A stretch of 64,000 nt of DNA from Cafeteria roenbergensis (GCA_008330645.1 VLTN01000056.1:1-64000), one strand, 5' to 3'. Shown: positions 18,123 to 26,787, counted from the first letter of the stretch. Notes: generated by a model not told the origin, from the letters alone. Numbers and translations are program-made.

Positions 18123-18956
18123 TTAGAAAATATTAATACTCTTTTGTAGTTCATCATTCATAACTTTTGTTAATTTCTTTTGAATTTTATCAATATTTGA
18201 CAATTTAAATTCAGATGATGAAACTTGTAGCTCAGGGAACATACTTTTTAGTTGAACAACAACAGTTTCTTTTAGGTTGTTTAAAACTGTCATTTTTTGC
18301 TTTCTATTTGAATCTTTTACATTTTTTAAGGCTTCAAGTCTTGCAAGTGTTAAATATATAAATCCAACATCAGAATTATTTAGTTTATTTGTTAACTTCT
18401 TACTTTTTGACAATTGATTCGTTGCTTTTGTTAATCCTATCAATCGTTTTAATACTTTGAATAAATTTTTATTTCTTCCTTTAGAATATTTTTTAATATC
18501 TTTTTCATAACCTTTCACAACTTCATCAAGTGGTTTTGTAACACTGTTTCCAAAATCATAAATAATAGTTATTTCCTCATAATACCCCCCGATCAATGCT
18601 ATAAAGTCCAGCTTTACCCAGTTATCACCAGCTTTAATAAGTCTTGGTTGTTGAGATTCAAATAATAGCATTTTAACAGCTTGGGAAACAGTTTTAGTTT
18701 TTGTTTTTCCTATTTTCAGTTCCCTGAAAAATAAGTAAGATGGCAATTCAGAATAAAGAAATTTCGCAAGATTTTGACATAACTTTTCATATTGTGACAT
18801 GGACATTTTAGCGTATAAATCAATATCAGAAGAAAAGAATGTTGTAGGAAATGAACCGTTAAGCCATAAGTGAATATCGTTAAATAATCGTAAATCTTGA
18901 AAAATTGCTTGATGTCTTTCGTTGAATGAGTCGAAGTTCTTATCGTTAACTTGCAT
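18123..18956 (-). CDS. nucleotidyltransferase-fold protein (DNA polymerase beta superfamily)
   Basis: 277 residues. G34-S35, then D44 and D46 in SSDIDLY form the GS-x8-DxD signature of the polymerase beta-type nucleotidyltransferases. A third acidic residue, D117 in NWVKLDFIAL, falls on a later strand as expected. The rest is helical and basic. The superfamily includes poly(A) polymerases, CCA-adding enzymes and MNT-type antitoxins; which reaction this one performs is not clear. ATTATTATAT precedes the start. It is divergent from the 18999 gene with only 42 bp between starts. It is not one of the element's hallmark genes. Confidence 0.65.
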   Translation of the reverse strand: MQVNDKNFDSFNERHQAIFQDLRLFNDIHLWLNGSFPTTFFSSDIDLYAKMSMSQYEKLCQNLAKFLYSELPSYLFFRELKIGKTKTKTVSQAVKMLLFESQQPRLIKAGDNWVKLDFIALIGGYYEEITIIYDFGNSVTKPLDEVVKGYEKDIKKYSKGRNKNLFKVLKRLIGLTKATNQLSKSKKLTNKLNNSDVGFIYLTLARLEALKNVKDSNRKQKMTVLNNLKETVVVQLKSMFPELQVSSSEFKLSNIDKIQKKLTKVMNDELQKSINIF

Positions 18957-18998
18957 ATAATAATAGTTAAGAATTTTTTTTTTGTAATCGTAGTATAT

Positions 18999-20726
18999 AT
19001 GAGTTTAAGAGATATACTAAGAAATCTCAATATCACAAGACAAGAGGCCAATGTAGGACAATTCAATAATGCGGTAAAGGAATATCGCCAAGAACAAGCG
19101 ATCAAGGACTCCTTACGTCAACAAACTAAAAGGGATGACATTATTTTCGCTCAAAAAGATTTCGTCCCTCTTGATGTGAGAAGAAGAGAACAAAGAATAG
19201 ATGAAAACATTAAAACTTCTATGGCTTTACTTGTTGATGGACTGAATGAAGAATCATTTCCGAAACTGTCATCAAATTTAGATAGAATTCAGGATATTGT
19301 TTTCAAAGAAAATCCTTCTTTATCAATGTTGGCACAACTTAAACGGTTTTTAGGGCAAATGTTGGGAAAAGTGGGTGAAATTGACATCCCAGATGTGGCC
19401 AGAATAAAAGAAAAGGTTCATGTTATTTCTTCATTGCTCCAAAATAAAATAATTACAGATGATGTAATGAAAACAGTTCTTAAAGATGTTGAAACCACCG
19501 TGGTTGATGATCTTGATAAACTATCTGTAGAAAAGATATATTCAAGGTTAATTCCAGATGGTGAAAAGAAAGTAAGTCCATCTCTCAGATTTATGAAACA
19601 AGAAATTAAGCGAGTGATGGGCAAAAATTTAGAGGAATTAAAAGATCCTATTGCTTCAACTTCCAAGCAACTCCAATCGTTAAAAGATGAAATACAGAAG
19701 ATGTATAAAGATGCATCTACTGAAGACCTTGCAGAACTATTTACAACCACTTTGAAAGGAAGAATTAACACAAAACTGTATGATGATGGAGAACAACCAT
19801 TAGATGCTGATGATTGGCGAAGAATAACAAAAAGTAAAAGTGATATGATAAATTTGATTTCTGATCACTACTCACAACCCCGTGTCATTGATAATGTGCA
19901 ATCAATTGAAGAGTATAAAAGAAAGCCCAAAAACAGAGCTGATCTGATAAATATTGTTGATGCATTGCTGACCTATGCAAGTCCCACTTTTTTGGAAGAC
20001 AATGACATGACAAGATCCAAACTTTTAAATAGTAATATGGATGTCTTGGAACAATACCGTCAAAAACTACTTCCCGAGGTGTTTGATATGTACGCCAGAG
20101 AACGAGCTTCACTTCCACACAGAACTGCAAATTTAGAACAAAAGTTTAGACAAGCAAAAACCAAGGCAGAACAAAAGCGGACATTACAGGAGAAAGAAGA
20201 TGCAAGAGCAAGAGCAAGAGCAAGAGTAAGAGCAGAAGCAACAGCATTAGCAAGAGAAAGAGCAAGAGAAAGAGAAAGAGCAAAAGAAAGAGAAAGAGCA
20301 AGAGCAAGAACCACTCCTCCCAAAGATAGACAACTCACAAAATATCGCGAACATCCCTCATCTTCAACGCCACCAATGACAGAAAGACAACAGGAACAAA
20401 TGCAACAGATTTTGGACTTTCTTGAGGAAGATGTCCCAAGAGCAACAGCAACAGAAAGAGAAAAAGCAAGAGAAAGAGAAATAGCAGAGTTTGAAGAAAA
20501 AGTAAGAGAAAGAGCAAGAGCAAGAGCAAGAGAAAAAGCAAAAGAAAGAGCAAGAGAAAGAGCAAGAGCAAAACCACCAACAGCAGAACAACAAGCTGGT
20601 AAAGATGCAACAGGAAAATTCTTGATGGGTAAAGGGAAAAAAAGCCAAAAAACAAAAAAAGAGAAAAAGCAAAAACCTATAAAACTTAGTAAAAGTCTCC
20701 TCAAAATATTAAACAAAATAAAATAA
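18999..20726 (+). CDS. large coiled-coil protein with basic Arg/Ala/Glu tail (virion protein candidate)
   Basis: 575 residues from the ATG at 18999, which is preceded by GTATAT; an in-frame ATG at 18951 lies before the box and is less likely. Residues 1-400 are helical. From ~400 to 545 there are runs of alternating RA and RE dipeptides (ARARARVRAE, RERAREREREAK-like), then a Lys-rich end (KKSQKTKKEKKQK). The composition suggests a DNA-binding or internal scaffold protein; that is inference. It sits just before other virion genes, and ATATATA precedes the next one. The repeat runs could expand and contract by slippage. Confidence 0.7.
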   Translation: MSLRDILRNLNITRQEANVGQFNNAVKEYRQEQAIKDSLRQQTKRDDIIFAQKDFVPLDVRRREQRIDENIKTSMALLVDGLNEESFPKLSSNLDRIQDIVFKENPSLSMLAQLKRFLGQMLGKVGEIDIPDVARIKEKVHVISSLLQNKIITDDVMKTVLKDVETTVVDDLDKLSVEKIYSRLIPDGEKKVSPSLRFMKQEIKRVMGKNLEELKDPIASTSKQLQSLKDEIQKMYKDASTEDLAELFTTTLKGRINTKLYDDGEQPLDADDWRRITKSKSDMINLISDHYSQPRVIDNVQSIEEYKRKPKNRADLINIVDALLTYASPTFLEDNDMTRSKLLNSNMDVLEQYRQKLLPEVFDMYARERASLPHRTANLEQKFRQAKTKAEQKRTLQEKEDARARARARVRAEATALARERARERERAKERERARARTTPPKDRQLTKYREHPSSSTPPMTERQQEQMQQILDFLEEDVPRATATEREKAREREIAEFEEKVRERARARAREKAKERARERARAKPPTAEQQAGKDATGKFLMGKGKKSQKTKKEKKQKPIKLSKSLLKILNKIK

Positions 20727-20745
20727 TATCTTTTTAATATATATA

Positions 20746-21117
20746 ATGAGTTATCGATTAGATGAAGACTTGAACCTTGTTGGATCTGGAAAGCGAAAGC
20801 TTCTTGATGGTAAACAAAATATTTCAAAAGCTCAAATGTTGGATGCTGTGGAGGAACTTTATCAAGGCAGTGGAAAGACCAGAGGAGGTTTTCTATTGGA
20901 TTTACTGGCGACTGGAGTAAACATGATCAAAAACGGGATAGAAGGCAAACGATGGAGCGACAACACCGTGTTCCAAGGGCTTGGGGAAAAATCCAAGAAA
21001 GCTGAAAAGCCAAAACGCAAAGTTTCAGAATATCATAAGCTTCTTGGAAAGTTGATGAAGAAAGGAATGAGCATGAAACAAGCTCAAGCCTTTTTAAAGA
21101 AGAACCTCAAGAAATGA
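20746..21117 (+). CDS. small basic protein with hydrophobic segment (virion component candidate)
   Basis: 123 residues. It has an N-terminal stretch GKQNISKAQMLDAVEEL, a Gly-Gly then hydrophobic segment (GGFLLDLLATGVNMIKNG, ~44-61), and a basic amphipathic end (LMKKGMSMKQAQAFLKK). The first stretch resembles the extreme C-terminus of the major capsid protein (GGQRVSKAQLKKMLDDAF). A Gly-Gly followed by a membrane-active-looking helix is reminiscent of adenovirus pVI/pX-type core proteins, but homology is not shown. AATATATATA abuts the ATG. Confidence 0.65.
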   Translation: MSYRLDEDLNLVGSGKRKLLDGKQNISKAQMLDAVEELYQGSGKTRGGFLLDLLATGVNMIKNGIEGKRWSDNTVFQGLGEKSKKAEKPKRKVSEYHKLLGKLMKKGMSMKQAQAFLKKNLKK

Positions 21118-21262
21118 GCTTTTTAGTGGATTTCAGGCATTATTTGGTATATTTTATACAAAAGTTAAATATTTACAGTTTTGCAAATATTTGAAAATAA
21201 ATCGATTTATCCTTTTTTCGCATTTTTATTTTGCTGGGATTTTCTGAAATATATATTTTTTG

Positions 21263-21435
21263 GCATATATGGTGTTCATCAATATTAGATTTTTTGCAAA
21301 TATTCGGTGTTCGTCAATATTTGATTGTGTAAATATTCGTTCTTACTCAATATTATGTTTTATACAAATATTCAGTGTTCCTCCAATATTTGATTTTATA
21401 TAAATATTAACTGTTCTTTCAATATTTGATTTTGC
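21263..21435 (+). repeat. 35-bp tandem repeat, about five copies
   Basis: Units starting at about 21263, 21296, 21331, 21366 and 21401 follow the pattern AAATATTCGGTGTTC then TCAATATTTGATTTT. They are diverged but keep a 35-bp period. The repeat fills the only long non-coding gap inside the element (21118-21518) and lies beside the compositionally odd 21519 gene. The role is unknown; AT-rich iterons of this kind can be protein-binding sites. Confidence 0.8.
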
Positions 21436-21518
21436 AATAAAAGTACCCCAGCTTCAATGAAGCCAGAGCTGAGTTTCAACTGACGTTGTCGGCGAGGTCA
21501 CACCTGTGGTGGTTTTCC

Positions 21519-21971
21519 TCATTCATTGCTTCGTAGCGTGTCACACTTGTCATCAATTTCCTTCAACCGTTTACGAAGTTCACTCCGCTCGTCTTCTAAA
21601 TCGTCAAGGATTTCCCTTTTCGATTCAATCAAGTGTGCGCCCTTGAACACGTCAGACAACAGCTCGTAAGCTCGAAACCGTTGTTTCTCTGACTGGAACA
21701 CTTGTCCTAACTTCGATACCTCGAAATGGACTTGTTCCGTTGTCACATGGGGCATCACTGACTTGACCATCTCAGTGTAAGCGTGGAGTGCCTGTTCTGA
21801 GTGGTTGAGAAGTTGAAGTTTCGAGGGTCTTCCTCGCTTCAACCTCTGACGGCGTGGGCGTGATTTTCCTTCGAACGACGAAAAGGTTTTTGACGTGGAA
21901 GTGGATGCAACGGGAATCGAACCCGAGCTAGAAGAAGATGAATATGTTGACTTAACGATAGGATTACTCAT
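21519..21971 (-). CDS. AT-hook-like, coiled-coil protein; GC-richer cargo gene
   Basis: 150 residues: a Ser/Thr-rich N-terminus, a basic patch with an AT-hook-like core (LKRGRPSKLQLL), then helices ending in a Lys/Glu/Arg coiled coil (EDERSELRKRLKEIDDK). It is not recognised. Its bases are clearly richer in G+C than the genes on either side, it is on the opposite strand, and it lacks the TATATA box found before nearly all neighbours. Together with the repeat at 21263-21435 this suggests a later insertion of about 1 kb (between 21118 and 22190). Confidence 0.6.
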   Translation of the reverse strand: MSNPIVKSTYSSSSSSGSIPVASTSTSKTFSSFEGKSRPRRQRLKRGRPSKLQLLNHSEQALHAYTEMVKSVMPHVTTEQVHFEVSKLGQVFQSEKQRFRAYELLSDVFKGAHLIESKREILDDLEDERSELRKRLKEIDDKCDTLRSNE

Positions 21972-22196
21972 GGGTGGACTGTGATACCCAAAATTGGATA
22001 TGTAATGTCAAAATACGCTCTTAAACTTTTTGAAACTCCTTTTTTTTAAATCAATAAAGTGACTTATAGGACTATTCAAGCACACTAAACGATAGCTTTG
22101 CTTATGCTCTTTCTTCCTTGAGCCACAAAAATCACACCAAATTCGTGCAGTGTCCTGGTCAAGAAAACATTATTTTTTCGGGATTATTTTCGTTTC

Positions 22197-22206
22197 ATAA
22201 TATATA
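22197..22206 (+). promoter_or_regulatory. TATATA-class promoter-like box, penton
   Basis: ATAATATATA directly abuts the penton ATG. The identical 10-mer abuts the capsid ATG (23150-23159), and close variants abut the ATGs of the protease, ATPase, 89-residue, 123-residue and 26-residue genes. Confidence 0.65.
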
Positions 22207-23109
22207 ATGTCTACCATATATAAACGTCTTACTGGTCAAGCTCATGGCGAGGATGGAATTCAAAAAGTGGCAGTTGTAGAAATAAACAGAGGAACACCAA
22301 TACTACAAAACTCCATGGGGTGGGATGTTGGAATTTCACGGCTCATTATGAAAAATATTAAGCTTCCTTTATTTGATCCATCACAAAACTCAGTCACTAT
22401 TTACTTTCAAAATATTAGCACAACTGCGGTAAGCTCTCAACTCGTCAACTTTGCACCACTTGCTGAAAGTGATGGCTACATTTATGATTATCAAGATGTT
22501 GCCTCTGCCATTAACAACGCTTTCGCCTCATTATCCGCAACTTTAGGAATTGTTGATGTTCCTACTTTTACCTTTAATCCTGAAAATTTAAAGTTTGCGG
22601 TAAATTCTGTGTCTGCTTTTAGATCATCTTATAAAATCGCTTTTGACTCTGATTTATACAGCTATATGCCATCTTTTGATTATGAATCTGTCGCCAATGA
22701 CCCATATTATTTAGATTTGGCAAATAATGGTGACACTCTTCAACAATACACATCAACCATTGAACTTATTTCTCCTGTTGCTTCTATAGCTGTAAAAAGT
22801 GATTTGCCCGCATCTAATGACCTTCTACCGCCTCCTTTTGGTTCTTCTAGTGATATTGCTTCAGTTTTTGATGAGGCCAAGTATCTTATAGATTTTGACG
22901 TGCAACAAACAAACAACCAAGCTGAAAATTTAATTAGACATTCCGCTAAACTGAACGAAATAGAATGGCGAAATATTGTAAGCAATAATGATATAACCAA
23001 CTTTTATTTAAAATTTTACTGGATTGACTATAGAAACAATTCTCATCTAATCTATCTTGACAAAAATTCAGTTATTAATGCAAAAATCATTTTTCAGTTA
23101 CAACAATGA
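22207..23109 (+). CDS. penton (minor capsid) protein
   Basis: 300 residues, rich in beta-strand-forming and Asn/Ser residues, consistent with a single jelly-roll. It is placed directly upstream of the major capsid gene, as in mavirus and other virophages, and has the length of the virophage penton. Recognisable stretches are few (GWDVGISRLIMKNIKLPLF near the start; LKFYWIDYRNNSHLIYLD near the end). The call rests mainly on position, size and promoter. Pentons occupy the five-fold vertices of the capsid. Confidence 0.75.
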   Translation: MSTIYKRLTGQAHGEDGIQKVAVVEINRGTPILQNSMGWDVGISRLIMKNIKLPLFDPSQNSVTIYFQNISTTAVSSQLVNFAPLAESDGYIYDYQDVASAINNAFASLSATLGIVDVPTFTFNPENLKFAVNSVSAFRSSYKIAFDSDLYSYMPSFDYESVANDPYYLDLANNGDTLQQYTSTIELISPVASIAVKSDLPASNDLLPPPFGSSSDIASVFDEAKYLIDFDVQQTNNQAENLIRHSAKLNEIEWRNIVSNNDITNFYLKFYWIDYRNNSHLIYLDKNSVINAKIIFQLQQ

Positions 23110-23149
23110 TATAGATTTATTTAATGTATAAAAAATATTTTCTTTTCTG

Positions 23150-23159
23150 ATAATATATA
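23150..23159 (+). promoter_or_regulatory. TATATA-class promoter-like box, major capsid gene
   Basis: ATAATATATA ends at the base before the ATG at 23160, the same sequence and position as for the penton gene. Confidence 0.65.
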
Positions 23160-24932
23160 ATGGAAGGTAAATATTTCAAAAATACCGTACTTATCGCTGA
23201 TAAAAGTGAACAATTCAGAGAACCATCAGAAATTATGCTTGGTGCAAGACTCGGAAATGCTTCATCTATCAGAAGACAATTAAATGTAGTCGCTCCTACC
23301 AATGGTGCAGCAGGAACTCTGACAGTCAATGAGTCTTTTCCTGTTGGCAATGTTGAAAGTGTTCCCTCTTGGCAACTCACCGCATCTTTTGCGTTGACTG
23401 GCACAACTGGATTGACCGCTGCAGGAACTGATCAACTTTATGGTGTCCTTGGTATAAAGCGTGAAGCACTTTCTGATCTTCAGACTAATGCAACAGTTGA
23501 ACTGAATGGAGAACAGTTTAACTCAAGACCACAAGATAACCGTGAAGTTTTAATCAACACCGCTCCACTTTCTCATTTAGCTAAGCTTTCAGATGCTCCC
23601 GCTGGTCAACTGTTTGATTCTTATGATTCTACAAATATCAATAACTCCCTTCGTGAAGGGGCTAATGCTATTGACACCGTTTCATCCAATGGAATAGGTA
23701 ACAACTGGAAAATTAGCAATGTTGTAAAAGTGGCTGACAACAGTTTTACTTTTGATATTGTTTATGAAGAAGTTGTTAAAGCAAATCCTTTTCAATACAA
23801 CGATCCAAACCCAAGACCATTCAGAAATCTTTCAACCTTTAAAATGGATGTTGATACTTTGGCTCTTTCTAATGGATTCATTGCTGTAAACTCTGCCAAT
23901 ACACAAGCTACCACAACTTTGGCATGCACCTATTCTTCTTGGAAGCTTCTAATGCATACTTGGAATCCTTCCCTTCCTGCTAAAATCCCCAAGCAAATTG
24001 TATATAATGCTCCTAAAATTGTTAGAGTTAAAAGCCAAACAGTAAGTCTCAGTTCTGCAGCTTCCACATCTGTAACCATGGATTCAGTTTTAATAAAAAC
24101 TGTGCCTTCTGCATTCTTCCTATTTGCCAAGCGAAACGACCCTACTAATGGTACAAAGTATGGCAAACCTGATCAATACGCTGGAATGCTGAGTCTGGAA
24201 GCTGATGCCGTAAATGACACAGGAATTTTTAAAAGTTATACACCTCATCAAATTTATAACATGGCCACCAAGAATGGATACAATGAAAGATATAGCAAGT
24301 GGGCTATGCAAAATATGGGTGCAAACAAATTTGGGGCTGGTTCATTTTTGATTCTAAAACCTGATGATTTCCCCGCTTCCGATCAACAATCATTCATATC
24401 TCATTCCAATGTGTCTCAAAGCATGGTGTTCCGCCTTGACCTCTTAGGGCATGATGCCGCACCTGCCGACTACACGCTCCATTTATTGGCGATGTATGAT
24501 GACCTTATTTTATACAATGAAGCAAACGAAGGTCTCTACTCTTCTGAAAGACCCATCATCAGCCCTGAAAAACTCTCTAGTTCCAGCGTTGTCTATGAAG
24601 ATAACAAATCACAAAACAACCATATTGTTGGTGGTTCTTGGGCTTCCTCTCTATGGAATGGACTCCAATATATGAAAAACCTTTTGACTTCCCCACAGGC
24701 TAGAATGATATCTAAGAGTGTTCGCAATTCTGGGGCACTTCCTTGGGCTGCTGATGGCTCGATGGTTGGAAACGCTGCTTCTGCCTTTGGATATGGAAAA
24801 GAACAAAAAAAAGCCCCTAAAAAAGCCCCTAAAACAAAAAAAGGTGGTGAAATCTTTGATATAGGAAAGGGCAAAGGAGGTCAACGTGTTTCTAAAGCTC
24901 AACTTAAGAAAATGCTTGATGATGCTTTCTAA
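23160..24932 (+). CDS. major capsid protein (double jelly-roll)
   Basis: 590 residues, close to mavirus capsid length (about 600). Long beta-rich body with Asn/Ser/Thr loops; segments such as SWKLLMHTWNPSLPAKIPK and MVFRLDLLGHDAAPADYTLH are typical of virophage capsid proteins. The last ~90 residues are different: a short helix, then KKAPKKAPKTKKGGEIFDI and the end GGQRVSKAQLKKMLDDAF. The KKGG site is a plausible target of the element's protease, and the tail resembles the start of the 20746 protein. It forms the hexons of the icosahedral shell. Confidence 0.9.
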   Translation: MEGKYFKNTVLIADKSEQFREPSEIMLGARLGNASSIRRQLNVVAPTNGAAGTLTVNESFPVGNVESVPSWQLTASFALTGTTGLTAAGTDQLYGVLGIKREALSDLQTNATVELNGEQFNSRPQDNREVLINTAPLSHLAKLSDAPAGQLFDSYDSTNINNSLREGANAIDTVSSNGIGNNWKISNVVKVADNSFTFDIVYEEVVKANPFQYNDPNPRPFRNLSTFKMDVDTLALSNGFIAVNSANTQATTTLACTYSSWKLLMHTWNPSLPAKIPKQIVYNAPKIVRVKSQTVSLSSAASTSVTMDSVLIKTVPSAFFLFAKRNDPTNGTKYGKPDQYAGMLSLEADAVNDTGIFKSYTPHQIYNMATKNGYNERYSKWAMQNMGANKFGAGSFLILKPDDFPASDQQSFISHSNVSQSMVFRLDLLGHDAAPADYTLHLLAMYDDLILYNEANEGLYSSERPIISPEKLSSSSVVYEDNKSQNNHIVGGSWASSLWNGLQYMKNLLTSPQARMISKSVRNSGALPWAADGSMVGNAASAFGYGKEQKKAPKKAPKTKKGGEIFDIGKGKGGQRVSKAQLKKMLDDAF

Positions 24933-24983
24933 GTATAACAAAAATAAATATTTAATATAAATTATTTTCTATTCTTATGATAT

Positions 24984-26630
24984 ATGAGTATTTCAAATAT
25001 CACAAGAGAAAACAATCTTGATCTATACTGTCATGATCTCACGGTTTCAAATGATCTTGAAGTTGCCAATGTTTCAATTTCTGGAGATATTGCCATCACG
25101 GGTGATGTGACCGCTCAAAATGTGACCGCAAATGTTGCATTAAATGGACAAAGTGTCAATCTTAGCGGTTCAGAATTAAGCCCGGGTGATGAAATGTATC
25201 AAGCTGTCAGATTAGACAAAGATACACCTTTAGTGTTTGATGTTAATACAGATACCAATACTTGGAGTCCCGCAATTTCTTTTTATGGTGAAGAAAATGT
25301 TGATAGATCACTCTATTTTTACGGTGGTAATCAAGCAGGTAATCAAAAAGTCACAGACTGGCAAAAAGAATGTTCAATGAAAATTAATGATAATGTGGTT
25401 GTTCAAAATGGCAATCTTGTACTTTTCCAATCTCCCACACCTTCCACTTTGGCAGAAAGAACAACAGAAAAAACTATTAGTTTTAATTTTGGCGATGATG
25501 GTCTCGATGGTGGACAAACTTGTAATATTGGTATGGTTGGAGACTCTGTCAATGGCGTTGAAGGAAACATTATATTTAGATGTCAGAACGATAACAGTGT
25601 TCCCCCTTCCACTCTCTCTGAAACTATGAGAATCAAAGGACCAAAAGTTGGAATTCTTACCGATGACCCGCAAGATGATTTACACGTAAACGGTGGCCTC
25701 AAGGCAACCACCGCATATATTGATGATCACTGTTCAGTTATTGGTAACACTGGAACTAATCAGCTTTCAGTAGGTTCTCTTAATATGCCTACTACAAATC
25801 TGTCCGCTAAATTCAGAAGTCCTTCAGCATCTGTGACAGAAGCGGGGCAACTCTGCATCGAAGCAGGAACAGATGCAGGGGGTGATCGTGCAGGATGGGG
25901 TGCTATCACTTGGAATGGTTACTTAGACGGAACCACAAACGGATATCACAGAATCAGCGATACTAAAAAGATTTGGCAAATGAAATGCGATCAACGACCA
26001 GCTAATGATTCATTTATTCTTTCTACAATCACACCCACTGACCCATTAAACCCTCAATCCATTGAATGGATAAATTGTGATGGTGATAGGAATATGATCC
26101 TAAATGAACTTTTGTTTTTAGATGCCATTCCTGAACTCCCTCTCGTCCGCCCAACCTCTGACAACACCATAGACTTAGGATACAGTTCATTTAGATGGAA
26201 AGATGTATACGCAGGAAATGGAACAATTCAAACATCAGACGAAACCATGAAGAACTCCATCGTGTCACTGAGTGAAGATAAAGGGTTGAGCTATATTAAT
26301 AAGTTGCGACCTGTGAGCTTTAAATTCAATGATGGCGGAGTTAGAAATCACAGCGGTTTTATTGCTCAAGAAGTTGAAGCTGTTATGACCGAACTTGGTG
26401 ATGTTGACGGAACAAACAACGCCACAGTAATTAAAAGCACTGTAAATGTCAATGATCCTGAATATGTGGCAGAAGAAGGACATGAACTTGACCCCGTCCC
26501 TCAAGTTGAAAAAACAGTTTACGGACTAAGATACACTGAAATGATTGCATCACTTGTCAAAGCTGTTCAAGAACTTTCATCTAAAAATGAGGCACTTGTT
26601 GCACGTATTGAAGCTTTAGAGAGTGCTTAA
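24984..26630 (+). CDS. fibre-like protein with S74 intramolecular chaperone domain
   Basis: 548 residues. The N-terminal part has short beta repeats (LTVSNDLEVANVSISGDIAITGDVTAQNV) like trimeric fibre shafts. Residues ~416-548 are a peptidase S74/IMC domain: TSDETMKN with the catalytic Ser-Asp and Lys, then LRPVSFKF, GFIAQEVEAV, YGLRYTEMIASLVKAVQEL and a closing coiled coil. In phage endosialidases and tail spikes this domain drives trimer folding and then cuts itself off. Position next to the capsid gene and a TATATA-class start mark it as a virion gene, probably a host-attachment spike. Confidence 0.85.
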   Translation: MSISNITRENNLDLYCHDLTVSNDLEVANVSISGDIAITGDVTAQNVTANVALNGQSVNLSGSELSPGDEMYQAVRLDKDTPLVFDVNTDTNTWSPAISFYGEENVDRSLYFYGGNQAGNQKVTDWQKECSMKINDNVVVQNGNLVLFQSPTPSTLAERTTEKTISFNFGDDGLDGGQTCNIGMVGDSVNGVEGNIIFRCQNDNSVPPSTLSETMRIKGPKVGILTDDPQDDLHVNGGLKATTAYIDDHCSVIGNTGTNQLSVGSLNMPTTNLSAKFRSPSASVTEAGQLCIEAGTDAGGDRAGWGAITWNGYLDGTTNGYHRISDTKKIWQMKCDQRPANDSFILSTITPTDPLNPQSIEWINCDGDRNMILNELLFLDAIPELPLVRPTSDNTIDLGYSSFRWKDVYAGNGTIQTSDETMKNSIVSLSEDKGLSYINKLRPVSFKFNDGGVRNHSGFIAQEVEAVMTELGDVDGTNNATVIKSTVNVNDPEYVAEEGHELDPVPQVEKTVYGLRYTEMIASLVKAVQELSSKNEALVARIEALESA

Positions 26631-26658
26631 ATAAATATCCAAATATAATATATATATA

Positions 26659-26739
26659 ATGTTCTCTTTTCGCAAGTTTAAAAAAAGTTTGTTCTATGTT
26701 TACAAAAAAATTAGACACTCTATGAAAATGAGCCTTTAA
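26659..26739 (+). CDS. 26-residue basic peptide of the element
   Basis: ATG directly after TATATATATA, the same promoter position as the virion genes. The product is 26 residues with 9 Lys/Arg, mixed with Phe/Tyr/Leu (begins MFSFRKFKKSLF). It lies 28 bp after the fibre gene in the same direction. It could be a core or membrane-active peptide like adenovirus mu/pX; that is inference. It is short, so chance is possible, but the abutting box is specific. Confidence 0.45.
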   Translation: MFSFRKFKKSLFYVYKKIRHSMKMSL

Positions 26740-26787
26740 AGTTGTTTACTTTATCATATCACTATTTAATAGTATTATGATAATCAA

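Noticed and set aside
18951-18998. Upstream ATG of the 18999 gene
   Set aside because: It lies before the TATAT box that abuts the 18999 ATG, and overlaps the divergent gene's start.
21263-21435. CRISPR-like array
   Set aside because: Units are contiguous with no spacers, and the genome is eukaryotic.
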